Assembly: GCA_000151295.1 (NCBI GenBank)
Contig: GG745346.1
Coordinates: 724,064-788,063 of the forward strand
Direction of reading: 5' to 3'
Length of the DNA: 64,000 bases
DNA from: Allomyces macrogynus ATCC 38327
Lineage: Eukaryota; Blastocladiomycota; Blastocladiomycetes; Blastocladiales; Blastocladiaceae
Both the position numbers and the translations under genes were made by a program. Of this stretch, positions 8,711 to 21,253 are shown one piece after another. The first letter of the stretch is position 1; each line of letters starts with the position of its first letter. The notes under the pieces were generated by a model. The model did no database searches, was not told the DNA's origin, and saw nothing but the letters and a program-made list of their open reading frames with translations.

Positions 8711-11700
8711 CTACATCGACTCGTCGTCGTCCCACGCAGAGTAATTATTCGCCGGCTTCGACTGGATCACCCGCGTGTTGATCGGTGGCGGCCGACCTAC
8801 TGGACACATCCTGTTCGTTAGCAATCCACCCACCCCCGCCATCTCTTCCACGACGAAAAACGTACTCTTGCGCTTTTCCGGCGACGCCTCTGAATCCGAC
8901 GCCAAGTCCTGCATCAGCTCATCGACCGACGTATCCGCCACAGGCACCGGCACTGGTGCCGACGTGATCGTCCTCGCGCGCGCGACCGGCGCGGCCGCAG
9001 GTGGTGGGGCCACTTCGCTCTCGTCGTCGGCGCTCACGTCAAAGTGGTCGACGCTCTTGTCGCCAATCACCTCGCTCTCGTCCTGGTCATCGACCGTGAC
9101 GGCCGGAACCGCAGGCGCGGCCCTGGCGGCGGGTGGCGGTGCCGGCTCGCCCCACGACGGCCGCGCAGCGGTCATACTCGCGCTGCTCCCCGTCTTGCGC
9201 ATCCCCGCCTCGGTCGGGGTCGCCGATAGCGGCGCCTGAGGGCGGTACGTGTTGGACGTGAGCGCGGCCGTCGGCGTCTGCACGTCGTCCACGTCGCCGT
9301 TGCTACTCGCGCGGTTCCACTGCTTGCGCCCCACCCGCGGCCGCCGTTGGCGCGGCAGCACGCATCGCGTCCACGACCACGCCGGCCATATCCGGTTTCC
9401 GCAGCGCCGACGCTGTAAACGACTGCTTGAGCGGGGACGACCTCGCCGGCCGCGACTTGGCATGCGCCGGCCCGCCCACACCCCACGACCCACCCTTGCT
9501 CCCACCGGCATTGCGCGTCCCACTGGCGCCGGCTGAGGTGCGCCACGACGGTGGTGTCGCGGGGGTCTGCCCCCACCCGCCCCCACCGCGACTGAACCGC
9601 GACGTAGACGACTTGGGCGAGTCGTCGTCTGAGTCCGAATCCGAGTCGTCGCTCGCCGCGTCCTTCCACTCGACGCGCCGCGGCGTGCCCGGAGACCCGA
9701 GGTGCGAGCTGCTGGGCGTGCGCCGGCCGTCGGGCGACTTGAGCACCGACCGCAGAATGAGCCGCGCGGGTGAGTTGGTCGCGAGCCGGCTCCGTGCGCG
9801 TGCTGCCGCGGCGGCGCCTTGGAACCGCGCACCGCCACTGCCACCCCCACCCCCACCACTCCCCCCATTCCCAACGTTCGCGAACCGCCCGCCGCGCGGT
9901 GGGACGAGCCGCGTGGGTTTCGGCTTGAACCGGAAATGGCGGTCGGTAGCCGCATCCACGTCGTCGCAAATCAGCTCGTACGCGAACCCGTACGACGGGT
10001 CACTGCGGACCTTTTCGTCCTTGCTGTGCTCCAACCTCTCCACCAACGCATCCGTCGCCTGCTCGTCGAGCAACGCCTCGCGCGTGATTCCCAGCGCGTG
10101 CATTGCGCGCTGTAACTGCACCTTGATCGATTCGCGTTCCTTGACGACCGAGGCCGCCGGGTGCGCAGCAACGGCGGCGCGTGCCCAGGGCGCGTACGGC
10201 AGCGGCACGTGCTTGTGCGTGCGCAGGTGCCGCGAGATGATGGGCCAGTCGCAGTCGCCGCCGTAGGCGTCGGTCTGCGACGGGTCGAAGTGCGGGTCGA
10301 CGTCGTCGAGGAACGACGGTGGGTCGTCGGGGTAGTTGGAGGAGGGCGGCGGGAGTTGTAGCGCTGGTGGTGCGGGTTTCTTTTTCGGCATTTTGGGCGT
10401 CTTGGGTTGGGGCGAATCTGCAGAGGGGATACGGCGGCGTGGTAAGTGCGCGATCCAGATGCGAGGGAGGAAATTGCCCATATCGAAATCGTGCCTTGCG
10501 CCAGCAACTCGCGACTCCCGTGCAAACTCGGCGGCATCACTCGAGCTGGTGCCGGCGGTGGCGGCTGCCAAACCGGCGCTTCGACGGGCGCCGGGACCTG
10601 GACGACCGGCAGCGGCACCGGCGGCGCCGTCACTACGCTCGCCACGCTCACTTGACGGTCCAAAATCGCCTGCTGCAGACTCTCGAGCCTTTGCGCCGTC
10701 GTCTTCAGCTCGTTCGACACCTGCTGGTTCGCCTGGTCGCGGTTCATCATTTCCCTTAGCGCCTGAATCTCCTTGGCGACGGTCGCCTGCATCTCGGCCA
10801 ACCCCTCCCTCTGCCGCGCCTCGATCTGCGCAACGACCGCGGCCAAATCCACTGCCGGCGGTACCGGCTCCGCCTCCACGACGGGTTGAATGACCTCGTC
10901 CTCGTCGTCCTCGAGCGGCCCGAGACTCGACGCGCGCACTTTCGGTGGGTGCAACTGCTTCTCCTCGATACTCCGTTGCAGCTCAGCCAGCTTCTCGCGC
11001 TCCTGCGCGATCAGAGCGCGCTCGGCCTCGAGCTCGTCGTGCACCTGGGCGCGCCACGCGTCCCAGTCGCGGTTATGGGCTTCCTCGAGCTCGGCCTGCT
11101 TGGCGGCCAATTCGAGGTGCAGCCGGTCTTCCATGTCGGCCTGCAGCTGCGCCTCGGTCGCGTGCAGCTTTTGGCCAAAGTCCTCGATCGTGCGCGTGAG
11201 CCGGTCGATCAGATCGGCTTGCGCCGCGGCAGATGCCGAGGGGTCAACGTCGGGTTCAGCGGGGGCCGGGGCGGGGGCCGGGGGTGGTGGGAGTGAGGTG
11301 AGGTGCCGCTCGTCGTCGAGGTAGTGCGGCAGGTCGGCGTGGCGCCGGCGCAGGTGGCCGTCGAGGTATCCGGTCGAGTTGAAGACTTTTGGGCAGTACC
11401 TGCACCGCTGCGCATGGCGAAGGGGGTGGTGAGCAGCGCGTGGAAGAGAGTGGGTCGGCGAGAGAGTGTGGAGTGCGTACGTGGAACTCGACGGCGATCG
11501 GGGACGTGACGCGCCCAGCGGATCGGTCGGCGACGGTGCCATTGCCGGTGGCGGCCGTGTGGAACCCGGGCGTCTTGGTCATGATCTGGTACGCAAAGAT
11601 GGTTTTCTTGAGCGACTTGGTTTCCTTTTTGAGCGCGTAGATTTCGAGCAGCTAGCGGAACAGAGTGGTGAGTAGACCGGTCGCAAAGGGTCATCAATGA

Positions 11701-12359
11701 AATAGGGATAGTTTGGACCTGCTTTTCGTTCTGCTGTTGCAAGTGGTCGACCTCGGCCGCGAGCTCTGTGGCTTGTCGTCGCGCGTCCTGGTCGGAAGAG
11801 TGCAAAACATCCTGGTGGCGACAGTTGACCAATGTCACACAGCGGCACGGTGTCGCCGAATCGGTGCCAACAGCGCACCTGGCAATGCAAAAGGTACTCG
11901 ATGACAAGCTGTGCGAGCTGGAAGAGCTTGACAAAGTTGGGGTCCGTGTAGCGCAAGTCTAGCAGGTCGGGTCAACTGCAATGAGCACGCAAGAACAACT
12001 CAGACGGAACGGTATTGGCAGCGCACCTTCCGAATCGATGTCGCAGTAGGCGACATTGTCCATGACCTCTTGCAGCGCGCCGAGGTCGATCTACGGTAAC
12101 TCGTGCCTGGTGAGCGGCACGTCTTCGCCAATACAAACGAGCGCTCGCGCGGTACCTCGCGCTGGACGCGCGTCACATCGACGGCGCCAATTAGCCGCCA
12201 GTTGATGCGGTCGCGGCGGCGACGGAAATGGAACCCGTGGTATCGGTCGTCATTGTCGAGGTCCTTGTCGGCGTGCATGTATTCGCCGCGCGAGGGTGCA
12301 GTGGTCGTGCCGGGGCGGCCCGTGGGTGGACGTGGACCGGCACGCGCATTAATGGGCAT
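8711..12359 (-). CDS. DZIP1: DZIP1-like ciliary basal body protein
   Basis: Eight exons proposed on the minus strand: 12156-12359, 12027-12090, 11879-11958, 11719-11811, 11481-11651, about 10528-11407, about 9381-10417, 8711-9319; about 1045 residues. The N-terminal DZIP domain is clear (FHFRRRRDRINWRLI ... VDVTRVQRE, later FVKLFQLAQLVIEYLLHCQ). A C2H2 finger follows (CRYCPKVFNSTGYLDGHLRR, RRH), then a long coiled coil rich in Glu, Gln, Ala and Arg, a helical block (QLQRAMHALGITREALLDEQ) and a low-complexity Ser/Pro/Asp tail. In animals DZIP1 works at the basal body and transition zone of cilia; here it would serve the zoospore flagellum. Start chosen at the Met before INARAGPRPP; the two introns between 10.5 and 9.3 kb are the least certain. 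It shares a 590 bp divergent promoter region with the next gene. Confidence 0.85.
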
Positions 12360-12950
12360 TCTTGCGGCTGGACGGGTCAGGTTGGTGGTCGTCGCGATTT
12401 TGCTGCAGGCGAAGGTGGAGTCTGGGGCTTGTGGCAGGGTCCGGGGCGGCGGGCGTGGGTGGGCCGGGCGAATCGAGCGGCTGGTCGCGTCCAGAGAGGG
12501 CAGTTGTTGAGATTGCAGCAAGTTGGCGGGTACCCACGACGGGGCAGCGTGCGTGGCCGTTGACAGCAGCGGCGGAGCGACAAAGACGGAAGTGTGAATG
12601 GCGGTGGGGAGCGTCTCGCACCGTCTCGCGCCGCGGTCGATGGCTGTGGCAGGCGTGCACGTGAGATCGCCACAGCGAACCGATTCGCCGCATCCGCATG
12701 AGATTCGCCGCGGCACACGCGACCACATCACCCACCTTCATACACCATCGTGCCACCATCCGTCGCTGCCGCTGCCGCTTCTCTCCAAACACCGCCATTT
12801 CCCATACATTCCCGCCGCCCTCATCAACCCCACAGCGCCCGCACCCGCCGCAACCGCACCCACCGACTGTGCTTCCGCTATCCCGGCCGTCCGCGCCCCG
12901 CCAAACATCCACCAAGGCCTCTCACGGCCCGCCGCCCGCAACAGCTCGTC
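12360..12950. other. Divergent promoter region
   Basis: No gene seen; lies between two head-to-head genes. Confidence 0.5.
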
Positions 12951-14006
12951 ATGTACTTCGACAACGACTACGTGCGTGTGCTGACCGTGCACGCGCACGC
13001 GCAGCTATTGCGCCTGATCGCCGAGCACCAACCGAGCAAGCACGTTGTCGTGCACCTGTCGTGCACGACGTGCGCTGCCTGCCGCGCGCTCGAGGCCGAT
13101 ATCGCCGCACTCTCGCTCAAGTACCCGGTCAACGCCGTGTTCCTGCGCGCGAATGTCGCCATGCTCGGCGAAACTGCCGCGTGGGCCGGGATGCTGAAAG
13201 ACGATTTGGACGGTATGCGCGCGCCCATGGTGCGCGTGTTCCCGAGCAGTTGCAGTGGTGCCGATACGGCGGCCATCGAGTTTGAGGGCACGCACGGCGA
13301 CGTTGACGGGACGGCAGCCGACTTGGTGGCCGACGCCATTGAGCGGGTCCTGCTCGACCTCGGCGCGATTTCGTACTTGGACACGGTACGTACGCCCGCT
13401 AAGAGGAAATTTGGGTTTCCCACCATGCTGATCACGGCGCCTCCCCCCCCCCCCCCCACCATCTAGCACTTGCACGCCTTCCCACCGCGCGCCACCAATG
13501 CCGCTGCGGTCGACGTCGACGGCACCGACGCAGACATCGACCTGCACCACCTCGCCGACACCGCGCCCGCCGCCGTCTCGGAGCTCGCCCTGGCAACCCC
13601 CGCGCCCGCATCCCCGGAACCGTCGATGATGGACCTGCGCGCGACCCTCACCCCGTCCTCACCACCTCCTGCCGACCAGCAGCCCATCGACATCGACGCG
13701 CTCATGTCGATCGGCGCGACGGGCACGGTCCCACCCGCAACGCCACCGCCGGTCGTCTGTGCGCGTCCCGTCTCAACCGACGTGGCCGACTTGCTCGAGT
13801 ACGTCGACAAGCTCGAGCGGATTCGCAAGGCGACGCTCGAAGAGAACGAGGATGAGGGGAAGGAGTTGATCTCGCCGGAGCGGCGCGCACCGCTGGCGGC
13901 CGCAGCGGCCGGAGCAAAAGGCGCGGTTGCGGCGGCGGCGGTCGCGGTGACGGCGGCGCTCGTGTGGACGCAGATGCGTGCGACGGGCGTGGTGGCGATT
14001 CCGTGA
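12951..14006 (+). CDS. Thioredoxin-like protein with C-terminal membrane segment
   Basis: Exons 12951-13385 and 13467-14006, 324 residues. The first 130 residues read like a thioredoxin-fold domain: strand HVVVHLS is followed by CTTCAAC (Cys 38, 41, 44), then a helix and NAVFLRANV. The usual WCGPC is absent and the cysteines form a CxxCxxC array, so a redox role is possible but not certain. The middle is an acidic, Pro- and Ala-rich linker. A hydrophobic stretch close to the C-terminus (AAAVAVTAALVW) could anchor the protein by its tail with the thioredoxin domain in the cytosol. The intron ends in a run of 15 C before the acceptor. Confidence 0.65.
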
Positions 14007-14563
14007 GTTGCCGTTACATGCGTGCTGGCCTGTCAGCAGGTCCAGCGCAGGGTGGATTGATTAATTGGGTGTGGTGTCGGACGTTTCGTGTTTCTCTCGC
14101 GCGCACTACTTATTCCACTCTTTTTTTTTTTCGCAAAAATCCGTCTAATTCTCCTCCTTGGTTCTCCCACGCATTGTTCGTTTCTGTTCCTCGGTCTTCT
14201 GTGTCGGTCGGCGCAGCCGTAAAGTGATTGATGCTCATTCTCTCACTCGTATTGCTCTGCGCGATCAGCGCGACACGACGCGCTCAGAATAAACCCAGTG
14301 AAGACTTGTAATGACATATTTACAACGGCGAATCGATTATGTACAAGAACGGCGGCAGCGGGAAGAACCGCGCGCCGCCAAATGAATATGGTGCGAACGA
14401 ATGGGATCGCACATAAGGTGGAGAACGGAACGGAAGACAACCGAACACGATAATGAAAATGGACAGCTGCCCGGGTCCATCGTGGGCCAAACGGGCAAGT
14501 GAAATTGATAGGTGAGGCCGCGCGCGCAAACGTCTGATCACGTCCGTGATGCACCCCGGACTC
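14007..14563. other. Convergent 3' regions
   Basis: No gene recognised. An AATAAA at about 14287 on the plus strand could be the poly(A) signal of the preceding gene. Confidence 0.4.
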
Positions 14564-17302
14564 TCATGTTGAAGCGGCGGCCGCGGCCCGCTGCTGCTGC
14601 TGCTGTTGTCGGAACCGCGCCTCGAGCCGGGCCACGTCAGGTACGCCGATTTCGGGCGGCTAAAGCGTTCGACGAACGTGTCAGTCGCAGTAGTTAATGC
14701 GTTCTGGGTGAACGTTGCGACGTACCGAGTTGGGCGGTGTGGGCATGGCCACACCGCGCGCGGGCGTCGCCAGGTCCATTCCCTCGGCTGCGGGTGCGGC
14801 GGGCGCGGCAATCAGCGCCGACAACGACAACGACGCGGCCGACGCGACTGTCGAGCTTGCCGTGGCCTTGCAGTTGTAGAAGCCGCACTTCTCCGACCAC
14901 TATCCACACCACCCCACCTTGTGTCAGTCACCACCATCCATGACGCTCCACCCACCCCAAAACGTACCGGACTTGAACACTGCCAGCAAAACGCCATCCC
15001 GCAAAACAGGCAATCCACGCGATTACACCCCTCGTCCCTTACAATCCAGACGCGGCACTGCGGGCACGGCTTCGAGTGCTTCGCCGTCCACTGCAACGTC
15101 TCCCCGACCCCCTGCGCGACCGCATGTTCCCCGAGCCCCGCCGCACGCGGATTCGCGCCACCCGCCAACACCTGCACCTGCAGCGCGCGGTACTCGCTGC
15201 ACTGCATCCCAACATGGTGCGCGTTCTCCCCACAGTGCCAGCAAAGCGCAGCGCCACACTCGCAAACGCCACGCGGGAACGCGGCTAGGTGCCGGAACTG
15301 CATGGCGCGCCAGGGTTCGCCGCGCGGTTCGAGCCGCAGGAGGAGGAGGGAGATGGAGGTCGCGAGGGAACGGGCTTGCGTGGCGTACCGCCGCCGCCGC
15401 TTGCGCTGCCGCGCGAGGTCGAGCCGAGGCGCGGCGCCCGTGGGTGGGACTGCTGGAGGTGGTGGCGCGCCGCGTGAGCGCCGTGGACTGGACTTGGACG
15501 CGCCGGGCTTGGTCGGGGTCACCGAGGCCGAGCGCGACCGGTCGCGCGATGAGGTGGGGTAGACGGCGCGCGAGACGCGGCGCGTGGGGGTGGTTGCGGT
15601 GCTCGATGTGCTGCGGGTGCGGGCGACAGGCTGAGCGAGCAGGTCGGCGGGTCCTGGGTCGGCGACTGCAGAAGGAGCGGTTGCGGCTGGCACGTGCTTG
15701 ACGCTCGCGGCAGCAGGCTTGCCGTCAAAGCACGCGTCAATCAGCGCCGTCATTTCCGGGACCAAGTACGCGTGCAGCCGTGCGATCGACGACGCGGCGG
15801 ACTTGCCGGTGCTCGTGCTGGCCGACGGCGCGGGCGGTAACGTCACGCTCGGAATTGCAACAGTCGCGGTCGCGCGCGCGCGTTCCGAGAGGAGTGCGTC
15901 CATGTCGTCGCCGCTCTCGTCGGATGACCCGTCCCCCGAATCCGAGTCGGTGCCGGACATATCGTCGTCGTCGTCGCCACGACGCCACGGGACGCCTGCC
16001 GCGGCCAAGAGCGCGGCCAGGGTCGACGGGGCCTGTGTCGTGGGTGGTGCATTCGGAGCTGGAACCGGCGCGGCCACCGCGCTGTCGCGGTTCGTCAAGT
16101 GCACGTGACGGAAGAACAGGTCAAACGCCGCGTCGACGTCGTCCGGGACCTTGGCCCATTTCGCGGCGCTCGTCGCGTCGGTCTTGATCGCCAAATCAAC
16201 GAGCTGCCTGACTTCGGCGCGAATCTGCTGCGCAATGGCCCATCCGGCGTCGGACCGCGGGTGCGGGAGCGGTGTCTCGTGCACGAGAGGCACGTCGATC
16301 CCGCACTCGCCGCAGGTACGTACGACCGACCGGTGCGGGGCGTTGTACTTGTCGTAGAGGTCGATGAGCCGTTGCGGGACGAACTGGTGGGCGGAGAGTG
16401 CTGTAGTTAGCGAGAGCGACGGAATGGTGGACACGGAATCAGCGGGTCAGTACCCTGGTCCATTCGGCGCGCGCGAGGTGGTCCTGGCAGACGGGGCACT
16501 TGATGGGGGAGACGCCGATGCCCCACGAGTTGTTGACGACTTCCTCGATGTACCTGGAGCAAGCGCGTTAGCACCCGTTTGCGCAGCCACCCGATCCAGA
16601 CAATTTGCATCCAATCGCGACGCACCGCTCAAAGCACGGCCGACAAAACTGGTCGCGGCAGTTGGGCAGCCACAGGTCGAGCTGGCTGTCAAAACAGCTG
16701 CGTTGTTCCATTGAATGCAAAGTGAGCACAAGTTCCATTTGCTGGACCCGTTCACCGCACGCACCCAACACGTACATCGAGCACTGGCGCGCCAACGCCG
16801 CGAGCTCCGTTGGCAAAGACATGGCCGACGTGGCCGCACGGCGCGCAATCCGCGAGTTTCCGCGACCAAGCGTCCAAAACAGGTTTCTGCGCCGCTGTGC
16901 GGCGGGCGCAGCGGCGGCGGTGGACTCGGCCGGTGGCGGACTTGCGGCCACAAACCACCCAAACGAGCGCGGGAATGTCGCGGCGGGGACGAGCCGGCGC
17001 GGGGTGGGCGGTGGCGGGCTCGACGCACGAGGTGCGGGGCCTTCGGGCGGCGACGACTTGGCACAGAAGCGGAGCCGGCGCTTGACGTTGGCGAGGAACG
17101 CGGCAAGGCACGACGGCGTCGTTCGGGTACTGGGTGGAGAGGACGGATCCGCGTCTATGGCCGAGATGGCGGCGGCGGGGGACAGCGTGGCGGCGGGAGC
17201 GCCGAGGGCGAACACGACACGGCGGCAAGGGGCGGTGGCGTGTCCGTGTCCGACGTGCGTGGGCGCGCTGGCCTGAAGGTTTCGGTGGCAGGTCGATGGC
17301 AC
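14564..17302 (-). CDS. RBR (RING1-IBR-RING2) E3 ubiquitin ligase
   Basis: Proposed exons 16602-17302, 16454-16553, 14968-16383, 14726-14899 and 14564-14659, about 828 residues; all internal phases fit. RING1 is spread over the first two exons (NCRDQFCRPCFERCV, then YIEEVVNNSWGIGV and IKCPVCQDHL). The IBR shows CECGAALCWHCGENAHH and C. RING2 shows CPQCRVWIVRDEGCNRVDC, then CLFCGMAFCWQC, with KCGFYNC in the next exon; the Cys of DEGCNRVDC is at the place of the catalytic Cys of RBR ligases. A long acidic/Ser-rich insert separates RING1 from the IBR. The first CxxC of RING1 is odd: CSLC can be read only in another frame near 16720, so a frameshift or missed intron is possible there. The start is uncertain; a later Met at 16822 is an alternative. 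Confidence 0.75.
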
Positions 17303-18473
17303 GCGGCCGATGGGCGTTGTGCAGCAAGTGGGGGGGTGGGCTTGCGTGGGCTCCGCCTGTCGTCACGGTCGACGGGCTGGCAGCGTTGAGCGTGCGCGTC
17401 GCCTGTTGCCGTGCAGCGCCGTTGGTGCGGGAGGTAACAAACTGCGCGATGGGGGAGCGCCGGGTGTTGGGTGCGCTGCGATGCAATGGACCAACGCGTG
17501 ATTCGCGGTCACGTGTCACCCCCGACAGGCCTGGCAGCCACTTTCACCGCAACCCCGGTCGCACCCGCAAACGGCCGGAAAATTGGCCGATGCCTGCCCT
17601 CGTGCGCCACTTGTTTTTTCCGATTCCTGTTTCGCCGAGGCGAAACAGGTTGCGCATTCCTCGCTGAAACCCCAGACGGAACGCGACGCTCCGCTCCGAA
17701 CCACGGTGATCAACATGCGCGCTGCTGCTGCTGATTCAAAGTGATCCTGAGCGCACGCACCAAGTCGCGTCCGCCCTGTTGACTGGGATCCGCGCAGATC
17801 ACTGTGCGGCTGCGTGCGTGCAGGGCAGGCAGGCAGGGCAGGTTGACTGGGGTACGCCAGCGCGTCGCCAGCCTGAACCGAAGTGCTTCGAGGAAGCTCA
17901 TGTTGGAGACGCTCGGACCTGGCCGCGACACGACGCGCACGCTGTGCCTGACAACGGCCGTGCCGAGCTCTCTGTCAATGTATTTACCCACCGTCGCACG
18001 TCGCGTCGCGTCGCATATCCCCTGCGCCACGATGCTTCCGGTGTGTTCCTGTCATGAGCCAGCCGGCGGTTGGGATTGGCTTGAGCACACCAAGACGACG
18101 AGCGCGGGCTGCCCGAGTCTGGCCCCAACAAAACGAGAGTGGATACGCTGCAAAGCGCTGCAGATCTCAAATCCGTCGCATCGCCAACAAGACGACGCGG
18201 TGCCCACGCGCGTCCCTCCGTGCAAATCCAGCCGCGATTGGAGCTGTCGAGAATGAGATGCTCACCGCCGCGCATCATCTCACAGGGACTCACAGGACCA
18301 CCCGATTGCTTGCTTCTCGAGTCCCCAAAAACGAGACAAACGCGTGCGATCAGCAACGACGACCAACGACCGCGTTTCCTGGGCTCTCACCAAACTACAA
18401 AAGCGCGCACCTCCCCACCCTCCCCCGTTTCTCGCTCCGTTGATCCTCGACCCGACCCAACCAAGCAGCAACC
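17303..18473. other. Divergent promoter region of the RBR gene and THI4
   Basis: No gene recognised. Contains the palindrome at 17626. I looked for thiamine pyrophosphate riboswitch motifs (CTGAGA with a downstream ACC-TGAT block) before THI4 and saw none. Confidence 0.45.
17626..17649. repeat. 24-bp palindrome
   Basis: CCTGTTTCGCC, then GA, then GGCGAAACAGG: two perfect 11-base arms around a two-base centre. It could be a binding site for a dimeric regulator or just a chance hairpin. Confidence 0.7.
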
Positions 18474-19531
18474 ATGACGATCACCTCGGCCGACCAGCTC
18501 CCTTATGAGACGGCGAAGTTTGCGCCGATCCGCGAGTCGGACGTGTCGCGCGAAATGACCAAGCGCTACATGACCTCGCTGCTCGACGGAGCCGACACCG
18601 ACGTTGTTATCATTGGCGCCGGTCCCGCTGGTACGCGCGCTCTCACTCCTTCATTCATGGGCCCATGTGGATGTTGCTCGGCGCGCGCACGCGTGGCTCT
18701 CGTTGGCCGAGATCGTGCACGCCCGCGCGTGTTGCCCCACGCATTGCATGAGCGCGAGAGCGCCCCAACCCTGAGTAAATGACACGTTGCCGACTCACTG
18801 ACCACCACCAATGACCAAAAATAGGCCTCATGTGCGCGTACGAGCTGTCCAAGGACCCGTCCATCAAGGTGTCCGTCATCGAGGCCTCGGTCGCGCCCGG
18901 CGGCGGCGCCTGGCTTGGCGGGCAGCTGATGACGCCGATGGTCGTGCGCAAGCCCGCGCACCTGGTGCTCGACGAGCTCGCGATCCCGTACGACGACTGC
19001 GGCAACTACGTTGTCGTCTCGCACGCCGCGCTCTTCACGTCGACGGTGATCGCGACCATCATCAAGAACGGCGTCAAGCTCTTCAATGCGACCGCCGTCG
19101 AAGACTTTATCGTCAAGAACGGCGTCGTCTGCGGCGTGGCCACCAACTGGGCCCTCGTGACCAAGGCGCACGGCACGCAGAACTGCATGGACCCGCAGAC
19201 GGTCCTGGCCAAGGTGATTGTGTCGTCGTGCGGGCACGACGGGCCGCACGGCGCGACGGGGATCAAACGGCTGCACCAGCTCGGCATGGTCAAGTCGGTG
19301 CCGGGCATGAAGGCGCTGCACATGGAGGCCGCCGAGGACGCGATCGTCGCCAACACTCAGGAAATCGTCCCGGGCATGATCATCACTGGCATGGAAGTGT
19401 CCGAAGCGTGCGGTACGAACCGTATGGGCGCGTGCTTCAGTGGAATGTTGATTTCGGGTCGCAAGGCGGGTTGGCTGGCGCGCCAAAAGGTGCTTGCTAT
19501 GCGCAAGGCCGAAGCCGGGTCGACGGCTTGA
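18474..19531 (+). CDS. THI4: Thiamine thiazole synthase
   Basis: Exons 18474-18630 and 18825-19531, 287 residues. The FAD/NAD-binding Rossmann start [18 protein letters not shown] is split by the intron in the Gly codon after [18 protein letters not shown] and the block [16 protein letters not shown] are hallmarks of the family, and the C-terminal [19 protein letters not shown] is intact. The enzyme makes the thiazole half of thiamine from NAD and glycine. In eukaryotic THI4 the sulfur comes from a protein cysteine in the CGHDGP segment, so each molecule acts once; that Cys is present here. Length and motif order match fungal THI4. Confidence 0.95.
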
Positions 19532-20028
19532 GTTGGATTGGTGTGACGCGATTGTACAGAGTGATGGTCGTGCGTGCCGGGGGGCGGGCGCGTTGATGTG
19601 CGTGCTTGCGTTAGCGGTGCGGGTGGAGGGCGGTAGGTCGCCTTCGAGTGTCACGAAATGTATTTCCTTGTGGATCGGTACGCGATCGGTTGCAAGTTGG
19701 TGAGGACGGATTGATCACCGGTCAGCTCCTTCAAGATCTAGATCAAAGCGACGTGTTGAGCAAGCTGGACTTAGTTCGCGAGAGTCGAGTTGAGCGATAG
19801 TTTTGCTGGTCTACGAAAACGTGCTCCACAAGTTCTGTCCGATTGAAACAAAGCGACTAGCCATGAACCGATTTTGACTTGCTCGAAGCAGCTCGAGGCA
19901 TGCCGAGAGAATGCGCCGCGAGGACAGGATCCACGTTTTGTTCACGCGAAGTCAACCCTGATCAAAAGATCCGACAGGGGAATTCAAACTCATATATACA
20001 CACCAATCACCACCACCTCCGCGCGGAA
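19532..20028. other. Convergent 3' regions of THI4 and the RRM gene
   Basis: Nothing else recognised. Confidence 0.5.
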
Positions 20029-20593
20029 TCAATGCCGTGGCCGCTTATTCCCGCGCGTGTCCTCGTCGTCACTCGTGCCACCATCACTCGCGCCGTCCGT
20101 GTCGTGCGGTCGCTTCGCCGCTGGACCCGTCGGTGCAATCGGGGCGCCCGCAGGTGCGACTCCTGGTGGCCGCGGTGCCGGTGCAGGCGCCTGCGCGGTA
20201 CTGGACGATGGCGTCTCGAGCACAAAAGTGCCCTCGAGTTTGCGGATCGCGTGCGATTTCGTACGGGCGTGGTCAATCGTCTAAAACCAAGTCCAAGCCG
20301 GTCAACTACACGACCTGCAGCAAGCCAGGGGTTGCACACACCATAGGCTTATCAAACAACAGCTTTCCGTTGGCGTCTCGGAGCGCTGCGGCCGCGTCGG
20401 TCGGGTCGCGGAACACGACAAACGCCTGGCCTCGCATTTTCGGCGTTTTCAATGCGACCACGTCGACAACGGCGCCATAGGACGAGAAATAGTAATAGAG
20501 TGCTTGGCGCAGCTCCTGCTTTTGGACTTTGGTGCACAGGTTCTTCACGTAGAGTGTCTGGGCCGCGGCGGCGGCGTCGGCGGGGGCCGCCAT
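20029..20593 (-). CDS. MSL1: U2B''/U1A-type spliceosomal RRM protein
   Basis: Exons 20342-20593 and 20029-20280, 167 residues. A single RRM near the N-terminus shows RNP2 TLYVKNL and RNP1 MRGQAFVVF inside the typical KTPKMRGQAFVVFRD context, then KLLFDKPM and, after the intron, HARTKSHAIRKLEGTFV, the standard end of the U1A/U2B'' RRM. The remaining C-terminus is a Pro/Ala-rich and charged tail without a second RRM, as in yeast Msl1. Known members bind stem-loop IV of U2 snRNA (U2B'') or stem-loop II of U1 snRNA (U1A); the single-RRM layout favours the U2 protein but does not decide it. Confidence 0.85.
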
Positions 20594-21253
20594 GGTGTGC
20601 TGGGGGGGAGGCCGGGAGAGTTCGCACAAGCGAGCTGGTGGGGTGGAGAGGCTAGCGCGTGAGCAGTGCGGTAAGTTGCACCGGGTGCTGAGCGGGGTGG
20701 TTGGTCCAAAATCGAATTGCAGCGCACGTCGAGAACGTCGCGACCAGACGAGCCCGAGCAAAGCAAAGGGAGCGGGAGGCCGGGCGGTGGAATCGAGGGC
20801 GTGACGAGCGTGTCAGATCCATTGTGCAAGACTCGCTGCCTATGGGCATCTCTTCCATCCTGTCGGCCGCAACGGCAGAGTTGGCCAGAAGCAAACCTCG
20901 CCACACCGTGGTCAGTAACGAGGCGGCCATCCTCGACACAGCCGTCCCATCGAATCCGACGCTGCGCTCGTCCCGACTCCGGCCTGCGACTTGCCGCACT
21001 CGGTCACCGCCCCCGCTCCGAGCCGTTTCGAGCCCGTCGTGAGCGCCGACCCTGTGCGCACGCACGAGCACGCTTCCACGCCCATTCTTCCAAGCGCACG
21101 CGGCTCGTGACGACAGCGACTACAGCAGCGACAACGTGAAGTGTCCAGCCCATCCGCTCAGCCACTTGCATTCCGATACCAGCGGGCACCTCCCACTCGC
21201 CGCTCATAGACTGAGCCTCTTCTGTCGGGTCGCTGCGCGCCGATCCCTCCACC
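20594..21253. other. Divergent promoter region
   Basis: No gene recognised. A missing 5' exon with the signal peptide of the next gene could lie here, but I cannot identify it. Confidence 0.35.

Noticed and set aside
18200..18824. TPP riboswitch in the THI4 leader or intron
   Set aside because: The conserved CTGAGA and partner blocks were not found in the upstream DNA or in the intron.
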